Source: Marinirhabdus sp963799365 (lineage in GTDB: Bacteria; Bacteroidota; Bacteroidia; Flavobacteriales; Flavobacteriaceae). Taken from it: a stretch of 64,000 bases of DNA. A program made the position numbers and the translations under genes. Below, piece after piece: positions 27,972 through 37,247 of the stretch (position 1 is its first letter; every line of letters starts with the position of its first letter). The stretch covers positions 124,001 through 188,000 of the forward strand of contig CAWCWV010000008.1 in NCBI GenBank assembly GCA_963799365.1, written 5' to 3'. Below the pieces are notes generated by a model. It was not told where the DNA came from. It saw only the letters and a list, made by a program, of their open reading frames with translations, and ran no database searches.

Positions 27972-28343
27972 GATACAAATTTTAGTATTGGCTCGCCGCC
28001 AATACTTAAATCCACTCGAAGTGACGGCAAACAGATACAAATTTTAGTATTGGCTCGCCGCCAATACTTAAATCCACTCGAAGTGACGGCAAACAGATAC
28101 AAATTTTAGTATTGGCTCGCCGCCAATACTTAAATCCACTCGAAGTGACGGCAAACAGATACAAATTTTAGTATTGGCTCGCCGCCAATACTTAAATCCA
28201 CTCGAAGTGACGGCAAACAGATACAAATTTTAGTATTGGCTCGCCGCCAATACTTAAATCCACTCGAAGTGACGGCAAACAGATACAAATTTTAGTATTG
28301 GCTCGCCGCCAATATTAAAATTCACTCGAAGTGAAGGTAAATA
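27972..28343. repeat. Six tandem 62-base repeats with an internal hairpin
   Basis: Units start at 27972, 28034, 28096, 28158, 28220 and 28282. Copies 2-5 are identical; the first and last differ at their outer ends. Each carries TAGTATTGG, a 7-base loop, and CCAATACTTA, a strong hairpin, followed by CACTCGAAGTGACGG. Unlike a CRISPR there is no unique spacer, so this is a plain tandem array. Confidence 0.93.
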
Positions 28344-28374
28344 ATTAAAACAACGTTTTTCTTACTTTGTACTA

Positions 28375-28668
28375 ATGAAAGTTTCTTATGTATATAATTT
28401 AACCTGCTCAGATGATTCCCACTACACTGGTGTAACATCAAACCTCTCAAAAAGATGGGAACAACATCAATCTGGTTTTTTTAAAGAGTGTTACACTTAT
28501 AATAGAAGACCTTTAGAACTTTCATTTTATGCTGAATTTACCGATATAAACATTGCAATTGAATGGGAGAAGAAAATTAAAAAATGGTCTAGAGCAAAGA
28601 AAAAAGCATTAGTTGATGGGAATTTTGAAGCGCTACCTAATTTGTCTAAGAAGAAGTTTAAAAAATAA
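28375..28668 (+). CDS. GIY-YIG nuclease family protein
   Basis: A 97-residue single-domain protein. The GIY-YIG core appears as VYNLTCSDDSHYTGVTSNLSKRW, with the second motif tyrosine in HYTG, a catalytic Arg in KRW, and the metal-binding Glu in AIEWEKKIKKW. It is typical of the stand-alone UPF0213 group, which is often found beside repeats. It lies between the 62-base tandem array and the right terminal repeat of the element, so it is the best candidate for the enzyme that nicks or moves that element. Its DNA substrate is unknown. Confidence 0.9.
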   Translation: MKVSYVYNLTCSDDSHYTGVTSNLSKRWEQHQSGFFKECYTYNRRPLELSFYAEFTDINIAIEWEKKIKKWSRAKKKALVDGNFEALPNLSKKKFKK

Positions 28669-28768
28669 ATTCTAGGTACAAATTTAACTATCCGTTAAAC
28701 TCAACGCGTCACCTCGAGTGATTTTTTTTCGACGATAGGAGAAAACAAAATTGTATCGAGAAGCAAAA

Positions 28769-29932
28769 CTACAACTTCACCTCAACCTTCGCAGCCAATT
28801 CTTTTGCGCGTTGGGTAACTTTTGAGACATCTCCACCCAAACTATCGTAGGTAACTACCACCCCCATACGTCTATACGGACGCGAAGTAGGTTTCCCGAA
28901 CAATCTAAAATCACTTTTAGGGGCCGAAGCCACCGCTTCTATATTTAAAAAGGTTGGATGGTCGCTATGGCCAGTTGCCAAAATCACGGCACTAGCGCCT
29001 ATACGCTCCAAAGTTATTTCAGCAATGGGAAGTCCCAGCACAGCGCGCAAATGCAATTCAAATTCGTTGAAGTTTTGTGTGTTTGCCAAGGTTACCATTC
29101 CAGTATCGTGTGGTCTTGGGGAGAGTTCAGAAAAATACACCCCATCATCCCCTACAAAAAACTCCACACCCCAAATTCCACATCCTCCAAGTGCTGCAGT
29201 TACTTTCGCCGCCATCTCCTGAGCTGTTTTTAAATTATGGTCTTCCATAGCTGCAGGTTGCCAACTTTCCTGGTAATCGCCGCGTTCTTGGCGGTGTCCA
29301 ATAGGTGGGCAAAAAAGTGTTTTCCCGTTGTGCTGTGTCACTGTTAGCAGAGTAATTTCATAGTTGAAATTAATAAAAGCCTCTACAATTACTTCGGCTA
29401 CATCGCCTCTGGAGCCTTCTTGCGAATAGTTCCAGGCTGTTTCAATGTCGGATTCAGATGTAATGGTACTTTGTCCTTTGCCGCTGGAAGACATTAGTGG
29501 TTTTACCACACAGGGCATTCCAATGTCGGCAACGCAATTTTTTAATTCTTCAGCTGAAGTTGCATAGCGATAGGCTGCTGTTTTTAAACCCAGTTCCTTC
29601 GCTGCCAGATCCCGGATTGCCTTACGGTTCATCGTAAAATTTGCCGCTTTTGCACTTGGGATTACGGTGTAGCCTTGTTTTTCATATACGTACAAACGTT
29701 CGGTGCGTATGGCTTCAATTTCGGGAATAATAAAATCTGGTGTATGTTTTTCAACCAACGCATCTAAAGCGTTTCCGTCGAGCATATTGATCACCTCAAA
29801 TTCGTGTGCTACTTGCATAGCTGGTGCGTTTGCATAACTATCTACTGCAATTACATATTGTCCAAGGCGTTGTGCGGCGATTACAAATTCTTTACCCAGT
29901 TCGCCAGAGCCTAGTAGAAGTATTTTTGACAT
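28769..29932 (-). CDS. purT: Formate-dependent phosphoribosylglycinamide formyltransferase
   Basis: A 387-residue ATP-grasp enzyme that formylates GAR with formate and ATP in purine synthesis. The N-terminal ILLLGSGELGKEFVIAAQRLG, the ATP-grasp core (CVVKPLMSSSGKGQS, IWGVEFFVGDDGVYFSELSPRPHDTGMV) and the C-terminal RPYRRMGVVV are all present. Length is normal. It is 11 bases downstream of the aminotransferase gene in the same direction. A mobile-looking repeat element ends 3 bases after its stop. Confidence 0.93.
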   Translation of the reverse strand: MSKILLLGSGELGKEFVIAAQRLGQYVIAVDSYANAPAMQVAHEFEVINMLDGNALDALVEKHTPDFIIPEIEAIRTERLYVYEKQGYTVIPSAKAANFTMNRKAIRDLAAKELGLKTAAYRYATSAEELKNCVADIGMPCVVKPLMSSSGKGQSTITSESDIETAWNYSQEGSRGDVAEVIVEAFINFNYEITLLTVTQHNGKTLFCPPIGHRQERGDYQESWQPAAMEDHNLKTAQEMAAKVTAALGGCGIWGVEFFVGDDGVYFSELSPRPHDTGMVTLANTQNFNEFELHLRAVLGLPIAEITLERIGASAVILATGHSDHPTFLNIEAVASAPKSDFRLFGKPTSRPYRRMGVVVTYDSLGGDVSKVTQRAKELAAKVEVKL

Positions 29933-29943
29933 GAAAAATTGGT

Positions 29944-31131
29944 TTAGACCAGTGCAGCCTTGATACGTTTCATAGCTTCTATGATATTTTCTTCGGAAGC
30001 GGCATAACTTATTCTGATGCAGTCTGGATTTCCAAAGGCTTCTCCAGTTACCGTAGCAACATTGGCTTCTTCTAAAAGATAAAGCGCAAATTCTGAAGCA
30101 TTCGAAATGGTTTTTCCGTTTAGTGTCTTTCCGAAGTAATACGAAATATTTGGAAACACATAAAAAGCACCTTCAGGTTCGTTGGTTTTAAAGCCTGGAA
30201 TTTCATTTAACAACCCAAGGATTAACGAACGACGCTCCTTAAAAGCATCTATCATATATTGGATTTTACTGGGAGGATTCTCCAAAGCTGTAATGGTTGC
30301 TCGCTGTGCAATACAGTTGGCGCCACTTGTTACTTGTCCTTGCATTTTATTGCAAGCACGTGCTATATATTCTGGACCGCCCATATACCCAATACGCCAT
30401 CCAGTCATCGAAAACGCTTTGGAAACACCGTTTACTGTAACGGTACGGTCATACATGTCTTCAAACTGCGCCATGGAAACACGATCGTCTGTAAAGTTGA
30501 TGTGCTCATAAATTTCGTCACTTACTACAATAATTTTTGGATACTTCACCAATACATCTGCCAAAGCACGAAGTTCTTCCCTGCTGAATACCGATCCACT
30601 CGGGTTGCAAGGAGAACTATAGATCATCATTTTTGTTTTAGGGGTGATGGCAGCTTCTAAGGCCTCTGGTGTTATTTTAAAATCGTTTTCAATAGTCGAC
30701 TTTATTTCTACAGGTATACCGCCTGCAACTTCACTAATATCTGCATAGCTCACCCAATAAGGTGCTGGAAGTAACACTTCGTCACCTTCGTTTAAAAGTA
30801 CTTGTGCCAGGTTTGCCAAAGTTTGCTTGGCACCTGTAGAAACCACAATTTGGGAAGGGGAATATGTTAAGTTGTTATCACGCTTAAACTTTGTGATAAT
30901 TGCTTTTTTAAGATCAGGATACCCATCCACCGGAGAGTAGCTGTGGTAGTTATCTTCTACTGCTTTAATGGCAGCTTCTTTTACAAATTCCGGAATGGTA
31001 AAATCTGGCTCGCCCAAACTTAATCCTATAATATCTTTTCCTGCTTCTTTAAGTTCTCTTGCTTTTGCAGCCATGGCAAGGGTTGCAGAGGTTGCCATGT
31101 TATTTACGCGGTCAGAAAGTTGGTTGCTCAT
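29944..31131 (-). CDS. Pyridoxal-phosphate aspartate aminotransferase
   Basis: A 395-residue fold-type I aminotransferase. The PLP lysine is in NGVSKAFSMTGWRIGY, the cofactor-binding Asp/Tyr pair in VVSDEIYEH, and the C-terminal carboxylate-binding Arg in CIRISYA. The motifs fit the Igamma subgroup (AspC of Thermus/Bacillus type), which interconverts aspartate and oxaloacetate. It ends 11 bases before purT and starts 4 bases after the desaturase stop. Confidence 0.9.
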   Translation of the reverse strand: MSNQLSDRVNNMATSATLAMAAKARELKEAGKDIIGLSLGEPDFTIPEFVKEAAIKAVEDNYHSYSPVDGYPDLKKAIITKFKRDNNLTYSPSQIVVSTGAKQTLANLAQVLLNEGDEVLLPAPYWVSYADISEVAGGIPVEIKSTIENDFKITPEALEAAITPKTKMMIYSSPCNPSGSVFSREELRALADVLVKYPKIIVVSDEIYEHINFTDDRVSMAQFEDMYDRTVTVNGVSKAFSMTGWRIGYMGGPEYIARACNKMQGQVTSGANCIAQRATITALENPPSKIQYMIDAFKERRSLILGLLNEIPGFKTNEPEGAFYVFPNISYYFGKTLNGKTISNASEFALYLLEEANVATVTGEAFGNPDCIRISYAASEENIIEAMKRIKAALV

Positions 31132-31135
31132 AGTT

Positions 31136-32236
31136 TTATGCAGAAATTGCAGGATTCATTCCCATTTCTTTTAAATGTCTAAAATGTGCTATAATTGCAC
31201 CCCTTGTAGTTTTATATTCGTAGTACGGCAAGTTGAATTCTAAGGCCGTATTTTTTACGATTTCTGAAATTTTTGTATAATGAACGTGGCTTATATTGGG
31301 GAAAATATGATGCTCTACCTGGTGGTTTAAACCGCCCGTAAACCAATTCATAATTCTATTATTTGTACTGAAGTTTACCGTAGTAAATAGTTGATGAATT
31401 GCCCATGTATTTTTCATATTCCCAGTATTATCTGGCAATGGCATTTGCGTATCGCCCACCACGTGTGCTAATTGAAATACAATACTTAAGATCAATCCAG
31501 CCACATAATGCATTAAAAAGAAACCTATTAAGATTTTCCACCAGGCTATTTCAAAAAATAGAATTGGTAGCACAATCCAAATAGTCGCATAGATAGCTTT
31601 CGTTATAAACAAAGTGGTCCATTGCACCGAAGGTTTTGGAAATTTTCCGTACGATAGTTTTTTAGACAAATAGCGCTTGGTTTGTTTCCAATCTGACGTA
31701 AGCATCCAATTAAACGTTAACAAACCATACAGGAAAATACTATAAAGGTGCTGAAATTTATGAAATTTATACCATTTACTGTGTTCAGAAAACCTGATAA
31801 TACGCCCAGCATCCAAGTCTTCGTCATGACCGTGAATATTGGTATAGGTATGGTGTAACACATTATGCTGTACCTGCCAGTTATAAACATTACCTGCTAA
31901 AATATAGATACTGCTTCCCAAAATTTTATTGATCCATTTTTTGGAAGAATAAGACCCGTGGTTGGCATCATGCATCACGTTCATTCCAACTCCAGCCATC
32001 CCTACGCCCATAACAATAGTTAAGAGTAGTTGCGCCCAGGTTGGAAGATCAAGGGTAAGCAGTAAAAAATAAGGAGATAGAAATAAAGAAAACATAACTA
32101 TGGTCTTAAGGTGTAGTTTCCAGTTACCTGTCCTAGCAATATCGTTTTCTTTAAAATACCCATTCACACGCTTGTTGAGCGTACGAAAAAACTTGGCAGA
32201 ATCTACCCGGGAAAATTTAATTTGAGGAGTGTTCAC
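31136..32236 (-). CDS. Membrane fatty acid (acyl-CoA/lipid) desaturase
   Basis: A 366-residue integral membrane di-iron enzyme. The three histidine boxes are HDANHGSY, HNVLHHTYTN and HQVEHHIFP. The last has the Q-x-x-H-H form of front-end type (delta-5/delta-6) desaturases. About four membrane helices surround them. It would introduce a double bond into membrane acyl chains; the position cannot be told. It is the first gene of a three-gene run with the aminotransferase and purT. Confidence 0.88.
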   Translation of the reverse strand: MNTPQIKFSRVDSAKFFRTLNKRVNGYFKENDIARTGNWKLHLKTIVMFSLFLSPYFLLLTLDLPTWAQLLLTIVMGVGMAGVGMNVMHDANHGSYSSKKWINKILGSSIYILAGNVYNWQVQHNVLHHTYTNIHGHDEDLDAGRIIRFSEHSKWYKFHKFQHLYSIFLYGLLTFNWMLTSDWKQTKRYLSKKLSYGKFPKPSVQWTTLFITKAIYATIWIVLPILFFEIAWWKILIGFFLMHYVAGLILSIVFQLAHVVGDTQMPLPDNTGNMKNTWAIHQLFTTVNFSTNNRIMNWFTGGLNHQVEHHIFPNISHVHYTKISEIVKNTALEFNLPYYEYKTTRGAIIAHFRHLKEMGMNPAISA

Positions 32237-32341
32237 AAAGCTTGAAATTCTTTCAAAATTTCTTTTGAAAATTAAAGCTCAAAAATACGGATTGTAAACC
32301 GAAAATTATAACACGAAATTCATAAAGTTATAAAAGAAACC

Positions 32342-32349
32342 TACTTTTG
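32342..32349 (+). promoter_or_regulatory. -7 box of the rsmG promoter
   Basis: TACTTTTG matches TAnnTTTG and is 17 bases before the rsmG ATG, giving a very short leader. Confidence 0.55.
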
Positions 32350-32365
32350 CAGCTAAAATCGCACT

Positions 32366-32995
32366 ATGGACATCCTCCACAACTATTTTCCGCAACTAAC
32401 TGAGCAACAAATCCTTCAGTTCCAACAATTGGAAACACTTTACCAAGACTGGAATCTTAAAATTAACGTGGTTTCCAGAAAAGATATTGACGAGTTGTAC
32501 CTAAGACACGTCCTTCATTCCTTAGGTATTGCAAAAGTTCAACCGTTTGTTTCTGGAGCTAAAGTGCTGGATGTAGGAACGGGCGGCGGATTTCCAGGTA
32601 TTCCGCTGGCAATTCTTTTTCCTGAAACTCAATTTCATTTGGTAGATAGTATTGGAAAAAAAATAAAAGTAGTTGAAGAAGTTTCTGAAGGATTGCAACT
32701 TCAGAATGTGAAAATAACGAATGCACGTGCTGAAGATATTACAGATCAATACGATTTTATCGTAAGCCGTGCTGTAGCCCAAATGGAAACCTTTGCACGT
32801 TGGGTACGCGAACGGGTTACCAAAAAAAGCAAACACGACCTTAAAAATGGGATTCTGTACTTAAAAGGAGGTGATCTTACCGAAGAATTAAAGGATTTTC
32901 CAAAAGCAACTATCTATAACCTTACCGATTACTTTAAAGAAGATTTCTTTGAAACTAAAAGTGTGGTACACCTTCCACTTAAGTTTAGAGGGTAG
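32366..32995 (+). CDS. rsmG: 16S rRNA (guanine-527-N7)-methyltransferase
   Basis: A 209-residue class I SAM methyltransferase (GidB). LNVVSRKDIDELYLRHVLHSL near the start and the SAM loop VLDVGTGGGFPGIPLAI are diagnostic. The later SRAVAQMETFARW fits the active-site region. It modifies 16S rRNA in the cytosol. It stands alone, with its own promoter, convergent with the NUDIX gene. Confidence 0.93.
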   Translation: MDILHNYFPQLTEQQILQFQQLETLYQDWNLKINVVSRKDIDELYLRHVLHSLGIAKVQPFVSGAKVLDVGTGGGFPGIPLAILFPETQFHLVDSIGKKIKVVEEVSEGLQLQNVKITNARAEDITDQYDFIVSRAVAQMETFARWVRERVTKKSKHDLKNGILYLKGGDLTEELKDFPKATIYNLTDYFKEDFFETKSVVHLPLKFRG

Positions 32996-32999
32996 TTTC

Positions 33000-33053
33000 G
33001 GTTGTGGGTTGTGGGTTGTGGGTAGTGGGTAGTGGGTAGTGGGTAGTGGGTTG
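33000..33053. repeat. Heptanucleotide tandem repeat
   Basis: About seven 7-base units of TTGTGGG and TAGTGGG fill the gap between the convergent rsmG and NUDIX genes. They end at the NUDIX stop. The period matches that of the repeats at 50461-50620. Confidence 0.85.
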
Positions 33054-33623
33054 TTAAATTGTCTTTTTTTGGCTTAGGAACCATTGTAGCGCTATGATGG
33101 TTTTGGCGTCAATTATTTTTTCTGAAAGCCAGGATTTAATTTCAGTAATTGGCAATTTTATAAGTTTTATATCCTCTTTTTCTGAAACTAATCCTCCTCC
33201 TTTTGATGTTTTATCCTTTGAAGAAACTTCGGCATAAAAAAGATAGCACCTTTCTGTAGCACCTCCGGGAGAAACATAAAAATCAAAAATCTGTTCTGGT
33301 TGAAATACCGAATACCCTACTTCTTCTTCGGTTTCACGAATGACACAGGCCAAAGGGCATTCGTCTTTTTCCAAAGATCCTGCAGGAATTTCATACATCC
33401 ATCCCTGATGATGTTGGGTAGTAGGATATCTAAATTGCTTTGTCACCAAAATGGAAGCTGTATCCTTTTCATATAATAAAATAGCTACCGAATCTCCGCG
33501 ATGAAATGCAAACATATTCGCAGTAATTTCTGCTCCACTAAAAGTGTCATAAGTAATATTTGCCTTCAACATTTTGTAATGCTCGTCAAAAACAGTTTCC
33601 TCCTTGTTTATCGTATACTCCAT
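33054..33623 (-). CDS. NUDIX hydrolase (nucleotide-sugar/ADP-ribose pyrophosphatase-like)
   Basis: A 189-residue protein with a complete Nudix box, GSLEKDECPLACVIRETEEEVGY read as G-x5-E-x7-RETEEEVG. The upstream VTKQFRYP and YEIPAGSLE resemble the ADP-ribose and GDP-mannose pyrophosphatase (NudK/NudF) branch. The true substrate is undetermined. A terminator separates it from pruA, so it is probably expressed on its own. Confidence 0.88.
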   Translation of the reverse strand: MEYTINKEETVFDEHYKMLKANITYDTFSGAEITANMFAFHRGDSVAILLYEKDTASILVTKQFRYPTTQHHQGWMYEIPAGSLEKDECPLACVIRETEEEVGYSVFQPEQIFDFYVSPGGATERCYLFYAEVSSKDKTSKGGGLVSEKEDIKLIKLPITEIKSWLSEKIIDAKTIIALQWFLSQKKTI

Positions 33624-33635
33624 ACTTAAAAATAC

Positions 33636-33670
33636 AAAAAAGGCATCAGTTTCTCACCAATGCCTTTTTT
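33636..33670 (-). terminator. Terminator after pruA
   Basis: AAAAAAGGCAT and ATGCCTTTTTT form an 11-base stem with A- and T-rich ends, 20 bases after the pruA stop. It can work in both directions. Confidence 0.8.
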
Positions 33671-33690
33671 CAATTGTAAAATTTATAAAA

Positions 33691-35316
33691 TTATCCCAAG
33701 AAAGGATATCTATAATCTACAGGAGTTACAAAAGTCTCCTTAATCATTCTTGGTGAAATCCAACGGTAGAGGTTTAATTTACTTCCTGCTTTGTCATTAG
33801 TTCCACTGGCTCTAGCACCTCCAAAAGGTTGTTGTCCTACAACGGCACCTGTTGGCTTGTCGTTTATATAAAAGTTACCAGCTGCATTTTCCAACGCTTT
33901 CATGGCAACTTCCAAGGCGTAACGGTCTTCACTAAACACAGCTCCTGTTAGGGCATATTCACTGGTTTCGTCTACCATTTTTAAGGTTTCTTCCCATTTA
34001 TTATCTTCAAACACATAAATAGTTACTACTGGGCCAAACAACTCTGTACACATGGTAGTATACTTTGGATCTTTGGTTTCAATTACAGTTGGATGGATAA
34101 AGTATCCTTCGCTTTTATCGTAAGTTCCCCCTACTATAATTTCAGCATTTTGGTCTATTTGAGCCTGGTCTATATAACTGGCTAGTTTATCGAAAGAACC
34201 TTCGTGGATCACTGCAGTGATAAAGTTAGCTGGGTCTTCTGGCGAACCAATTTTAAAACTATTTACATCGCCTATCAATAAGTCTTTCACCTCATTCCAA
34301 ATACTTTTCGAAATATAACAACGGCTGGCTGCGCTACATTTCTGCCCCTGAAATTCGAAAGCACCTCTGGTAATTGCCGTCGCTACTTGTCTTGGGTTAG
34401 AAGTTTTATGTGCGACAATAAAATCTTTACCTCCAGTTTCCCCTACAATTCGCGGATACGTTTTATAGGTATGAATATTAGTTCCAATTTTTTGCCAGAT
34501 GTCCTTAAATACATTGGTAGAACCTGTAAAGTGAATCCCGCTAAAGTCTGGACTTGCCAAAACAGTATCGGTTATCATCACGGGATCTCCCATTACCATA
34601 TTAATAACTCCGTCTGGCACGCCTGCCTCACGGAATACATCCAGCACTACTTTGGCCGAATATACCTGGCTGTCACTTGGTTTCCATAACACAACATTAC
34701 CCATCAATGCTGCGCTTGCGGGTAGATTACCTGCAATAGCTGTAAAGTTAAATGGGGTAATGGCATATATAAATCCTTCCAGCGGACGGTATTCCAATCT
34801 GTTCCAGGCTCCCGAAGTCGACTCTGGCTGCTCGTGGTAAATCTCTGTCATGTACTGTACATTAAAACGCAAGAAATCTATCAACTCGCAAGCGGCATCA
34901 ATTTCGGCTTGGTGTACGGTTTTACTTTGTGCCAGCATGGTGGCCGCGTTTATTTTAGCACGGTAGGGTCCAGCAATGAGTTCGGCAGCACGTAAAAAAA
35001 TACCTGCGCGTTGTTCCCACGGCATTTGGCTCCATTTTTTTCTGGCTTCCAAACTTCCGGCAATTGCATCCTCAATATGTTTTTTTTCGGCTCTATGGTA
35101 GGTTCCTAAGATGTGCTTATGGTCGTGTGGTGGTGCCATGGTAGCAGTATCACCAGTTTTAATGTCTTTTCCATTTATGTATAACGGCACTTCTACAGTC
35201 TGGTCATACATTTCCTTATATGTGTTTACCACGCGTTTGCGCTCTGGAGAACCTGGCGCATAGTCCAAAATTGGTTCATTTACTGCGAGAGGCACTTCAA
35301 AAAATCCTTTTCCCAT
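33691..35316 (-). CDS. pruA: L-glutamate gamma-semialdehyde (1-pyrroline-5-carboxylate) dehydrogenase
   Basis: A 541-residue aldehyde dehydrogenase that oxidises glutamate semialdehyde to glutamate in proline breakdown. The catalytic Cys is in FEFQGQKCSAASRCY, the Glu in RIVGETGGKDF and the NAD-binding lysine in VVLWKPSDS. The size and the end (SPRMIKETFVTPVDYRYPFLG) fit the eukaryotic-type PruA found in Bacteroidota. It is a monocistronic minus-strand gene with a terminator behind it. Confidence 0.93.
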   Translation of the reverse strand: MGKGFFEVPLAVNEPILDYAPGSPERKRVVNTYKEMYDQTVEVPLYINGKDIKTGDTATMAPPHDHKHILGTYHRAEKKHIEDAIAGSLEARKKWSQMPWEQRAGIFLRAAELIAGPYRAKINAATMLAQSKTVHQAEIDAACELIDFLRFNVQYMTEIYHEQPESTSGAWNRLEYRPLEGFIYAITPFNFTAIAGNLPASAALMGNVVLWKPSDSQVYSAKVVLDVFREAGVPDGVINMVMGDPVMITDTVLASPDFSGIHFTGSTNVFKDIWQKIGTNIHTYKTYPRIVGETGGKDFIVAHKTSNPRQVATAITRGAFEFQGQKCSAASRCYISKSIWNEVKDLLIGDVNSFKIGSPEDPANFITAVIHEGSFDKLASYIDQAQIDQNAEIIVGGTYDKSEGYFIHPTVIETKDPKYTTMCTELFGPVVTIYVFEDNKWEETLKMVDETSEYALTGAVFSEDRYALEVAMKALENAAGNFYINDKPTGAVVGQQPFGGARASGTNDKAGSKLNLYRWISPRMIKETFVTPVDYRYPFLG

Positions 35317-35514
35317 AGTCTTGGTTTTTGTATTAAAATTTAGAATTGCAAAGGTACTAAAATTAGTGCGCAGTTAGCAGTTGCAGTTAGCAGTATCTTA
35401 AAACTGACCCTGAAAACTAAAAAGGATTTTAAATTTTATATTCAGAATTACATTTTAGTCTCTATTTTTACCTCACGGCGAAAGCTATAGATTAAAATAA
35501 CGACAACTCCACCT

Positions 35515-36219
35515 ATGTGTACGGTTACATTTATCCCTAAAAATAATAATGGTTTTCTACTCACCTCTAACCGTGATGAAGCCCCGGACAGAAACACAAT
35601 TGCACCTGAAAAATATATTGTAGATGGCACACAGTTGTTATTTCCAAAAGACGAAGTGGCCGGAGGCACCTGGATAGGACTTTCAGAAAAAAAACGCCTT
35701 ATTTGCTTGTTAAACGGAGGGTTTACAGCCCACGAAAGAAAAACCAAATATCGCATGAGCAGAGGGGTAATTGTTACTGAATTACTTACTGCCGAAAATG
35801 CCATTGAAACTATTTTAACCTACGATTTTAGTGGCATTGAGCCTTTTACAATACTACTAGTTTTGTTTGAAGCTGAAACACAACTTCATGAATTGGTTTG
35901 GGACGGCGAAACACCCCATTTTACTGAAAAACCACTACAACCACATATTTGGTCTTCATCTTTATTGTATACTTCTGAAATGAAACAAGAAAGAGAAACA
36001 TGGTTTTCAGAATTTATATTTAAAACAGTGAAGCCAACTTCTGAAGAAATACAGAAATTTCATAACCATGCAGGAACCGGAAATCCAGAGAGTGATTTAG
36101 TAATGGACAGAAACTTTGTAAAAACAAAAAGTATTACTCAAATCCATAAAACGGAAGATGCCGTAACTATGAATTATCAGGATTTACAAATCAAACAACA
36201 AACTGTTAGCATTCTGTGA
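35515..36219 (+). CDS. NRDE family protein (TANGO2-like)
   Basis: A 234-residue protein opening MCTVTFIPKNN with the family-naming SNRDE motif near residue 22 and Cys2 available as an N-terminal nucleophile. GGTWIGLSEKKRLICLLNGG follows. The NRDE/TANGO2 family is linked to haem or lipid handling in eukaryotes, but the bacterial role is not settled. Its stop overlaps the GTG start of the next gene by 4 bases (GTGA), so the two are likely translationally coupled. Confidence 0.88.
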   Translation: MCTVTFIPKNNNGFLLTSNRDEAPDRNTIAPEKYIVDGTQLLFPKDEVAGGTWIGLSEKKRLICLLNGGFTAHERKTKYRMSRGVIVTELLTAENAIETILTYDFSGIEPFTILLVLFEAETQLHELVWDGETPHFTEKPLQPHIWSSSLLYTSEMKQERETWFSEFIFKTVKPTSEEIQKFHNHAGTGNPESDLVMDRNFVKTKSITQIHKTEDAVTMNYQDLQIKQQTVSIL

Positions 36220-37247
36220 AGTATACCGGTAAAATAATAATCCTCGCATATCCCGACACTTTTGTGACTATGAGTACAGAATGGATATGCAAAGTATTGC
36301 CATTGGTGGGTCTTGGAACAAAAGATTTTATAAAGGCAGGGCATGCAGCCTTGGTTCTTATTGAAAATGAAACAGGAAAAGCACGTTATTTCGATTTTGG
36401 ACGTTACGTCACTCCAAAAGGTCATGGGCGCGTTCGAAGTGCCATTACAGATGCCGAATTACACCTACCCATTACAGCAAAACTTTCAGCAGAACATACA
36501 CTTCAAAATCTTGATGAGATGTTAGTATGGCTGGATGCTTATCCGCAAAAAACGCATGGGGAAGGACGGTTATTGGCTTCTGTATGTGATGCGATAGATT
36601 ATGTAAAAGCGGAAGCCTATATTCTTCAACTTCAACAAAGAGGAAGTATTCCTTATGGTGTTTTTGGAAAAACGGGAAGCAACTGTGCCCGCTTTGTTAC
36701 CAATACAATTCTAGCTTCCACCAATGACAAAAAAATTATAAAGGCACTTAACTTCAACAAAAAATTTACCCCAAGTACCGTGGGAAATGTTGAAAAAGCA
36801 AACACTTTACAAGAAGCATTTCAAGTTCGTGACGGAAAAATAGAAGTATTTGAAGGCAGTGCCTTAAAAGAAAATCTCACCAATTATTTCCATAAAAATA
36901 AACCTGAAAGCATTACTGCTGCCAGTATCGAAAAAGCTGAAATATTATTTAGCAAAAAACCTCAACTTCAAAAATTATCCGGCACAGGCAGTAATGCCTG
37001 GTTTGAGGTTGTAACAACCGAATTGCCTTTGCATCATTTCAATATAAAAAGATATAACGATTTGGGCGAGTTAGATTATAACGGGGTGTATGTTTCAACA
37101 AAATTTAACAGCTCGTTACCGTATCAATTTATGTATGATAGTCATTGTGCATTTTGCCATATTTTACAAAATGAGGAACTATTAAAGTTGGAAAGTGTGG
37201 GTACGCTGGTGCAGTTTAATTCATTGCAAAAGCAGCGTTCAGCTTAA
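36216..37247 (+). CDS. DUF6695-like conserved protein, possible permuted NlpC/P60-type hydrolase
   Basis: A 343-residue protein of unknown role, found mainly in Bacteroidota as far as I know. A His in KAGHAALVLIE precedes a Cys in GSNCARFVTNTI, the order seen in circularly permuted NlpC/P60-like (YaeF/LRAT) enzymes. That assignment is my inference. A GTG at 36216 overlaps the previous stop and is taken as the start; ATG at 36270 is an alternative. The 3' end overlaps the convergent apaG gene by 32 bases, so the two transcripts are complementary there. Confidence 0.7.
   Translation: MKYTGKIIILAYPDTFVTMSTEWICKVLPLVGLGTKDFIKAGHAALVLIENETGKARYFDFGRYVTPKGHGRVRSAITDAELHLPITAKLSAEHTLQNLDEMLVWLDAYPQKTHGEGRLLASVCDAIDYVKAEAYILQLQQRGSIPYGVFGKTGSNCARFVTNTILASTNDKKIIKALNFNKKFTPSTVGNVEKANTLQEAFQVRDGKIEVFEGSALKENLTNYFHKNKPESITAASIEKAEILFSKKPQLQKLSGTGSNAWFEVVTTELPLHHFNIKRYNDLGELDYNGVYVSTKFNSSLPYQFMYDSHCAFCHILQNEELLKLESVGTLVQFNSLQKQRSA

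Larger units (their letters stand above)
27964..28765. mobile_element. Terminal-repeat element carrying a GIY-YIG nuclease gene
   Basis: About 800 bases with perfect 15-base inverted ends (TGCTTCTCGATACAA at 27964-27978 and its inverse at 28751-28765). Inside are six tandem 62-base units, a GIY-YIG gene, and a right half shared with the solo copy 30 bases to the left. A possible 3-base flank (AAA) is seen on both sides. It ends 3 bases from the purT stop codon. The arrangement looks like an autonomous element next to a gene-less relative. Movement has not been shown. Confidence 0.7.

Noticed and set aside
27972..28343. Possible CRISPR array
   Set aside because: The 62-base units are contiguous and identical with no variable spacers, and no cas gene is near. 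It is a plain tandem repeat tied to the GIY-YIG element.
35371..35393. Short repeated CAGTTAGCAGTT sequence before the NRDE gene
   Set aside because: Only two imperfect units; too little to call a repeat element or operator.
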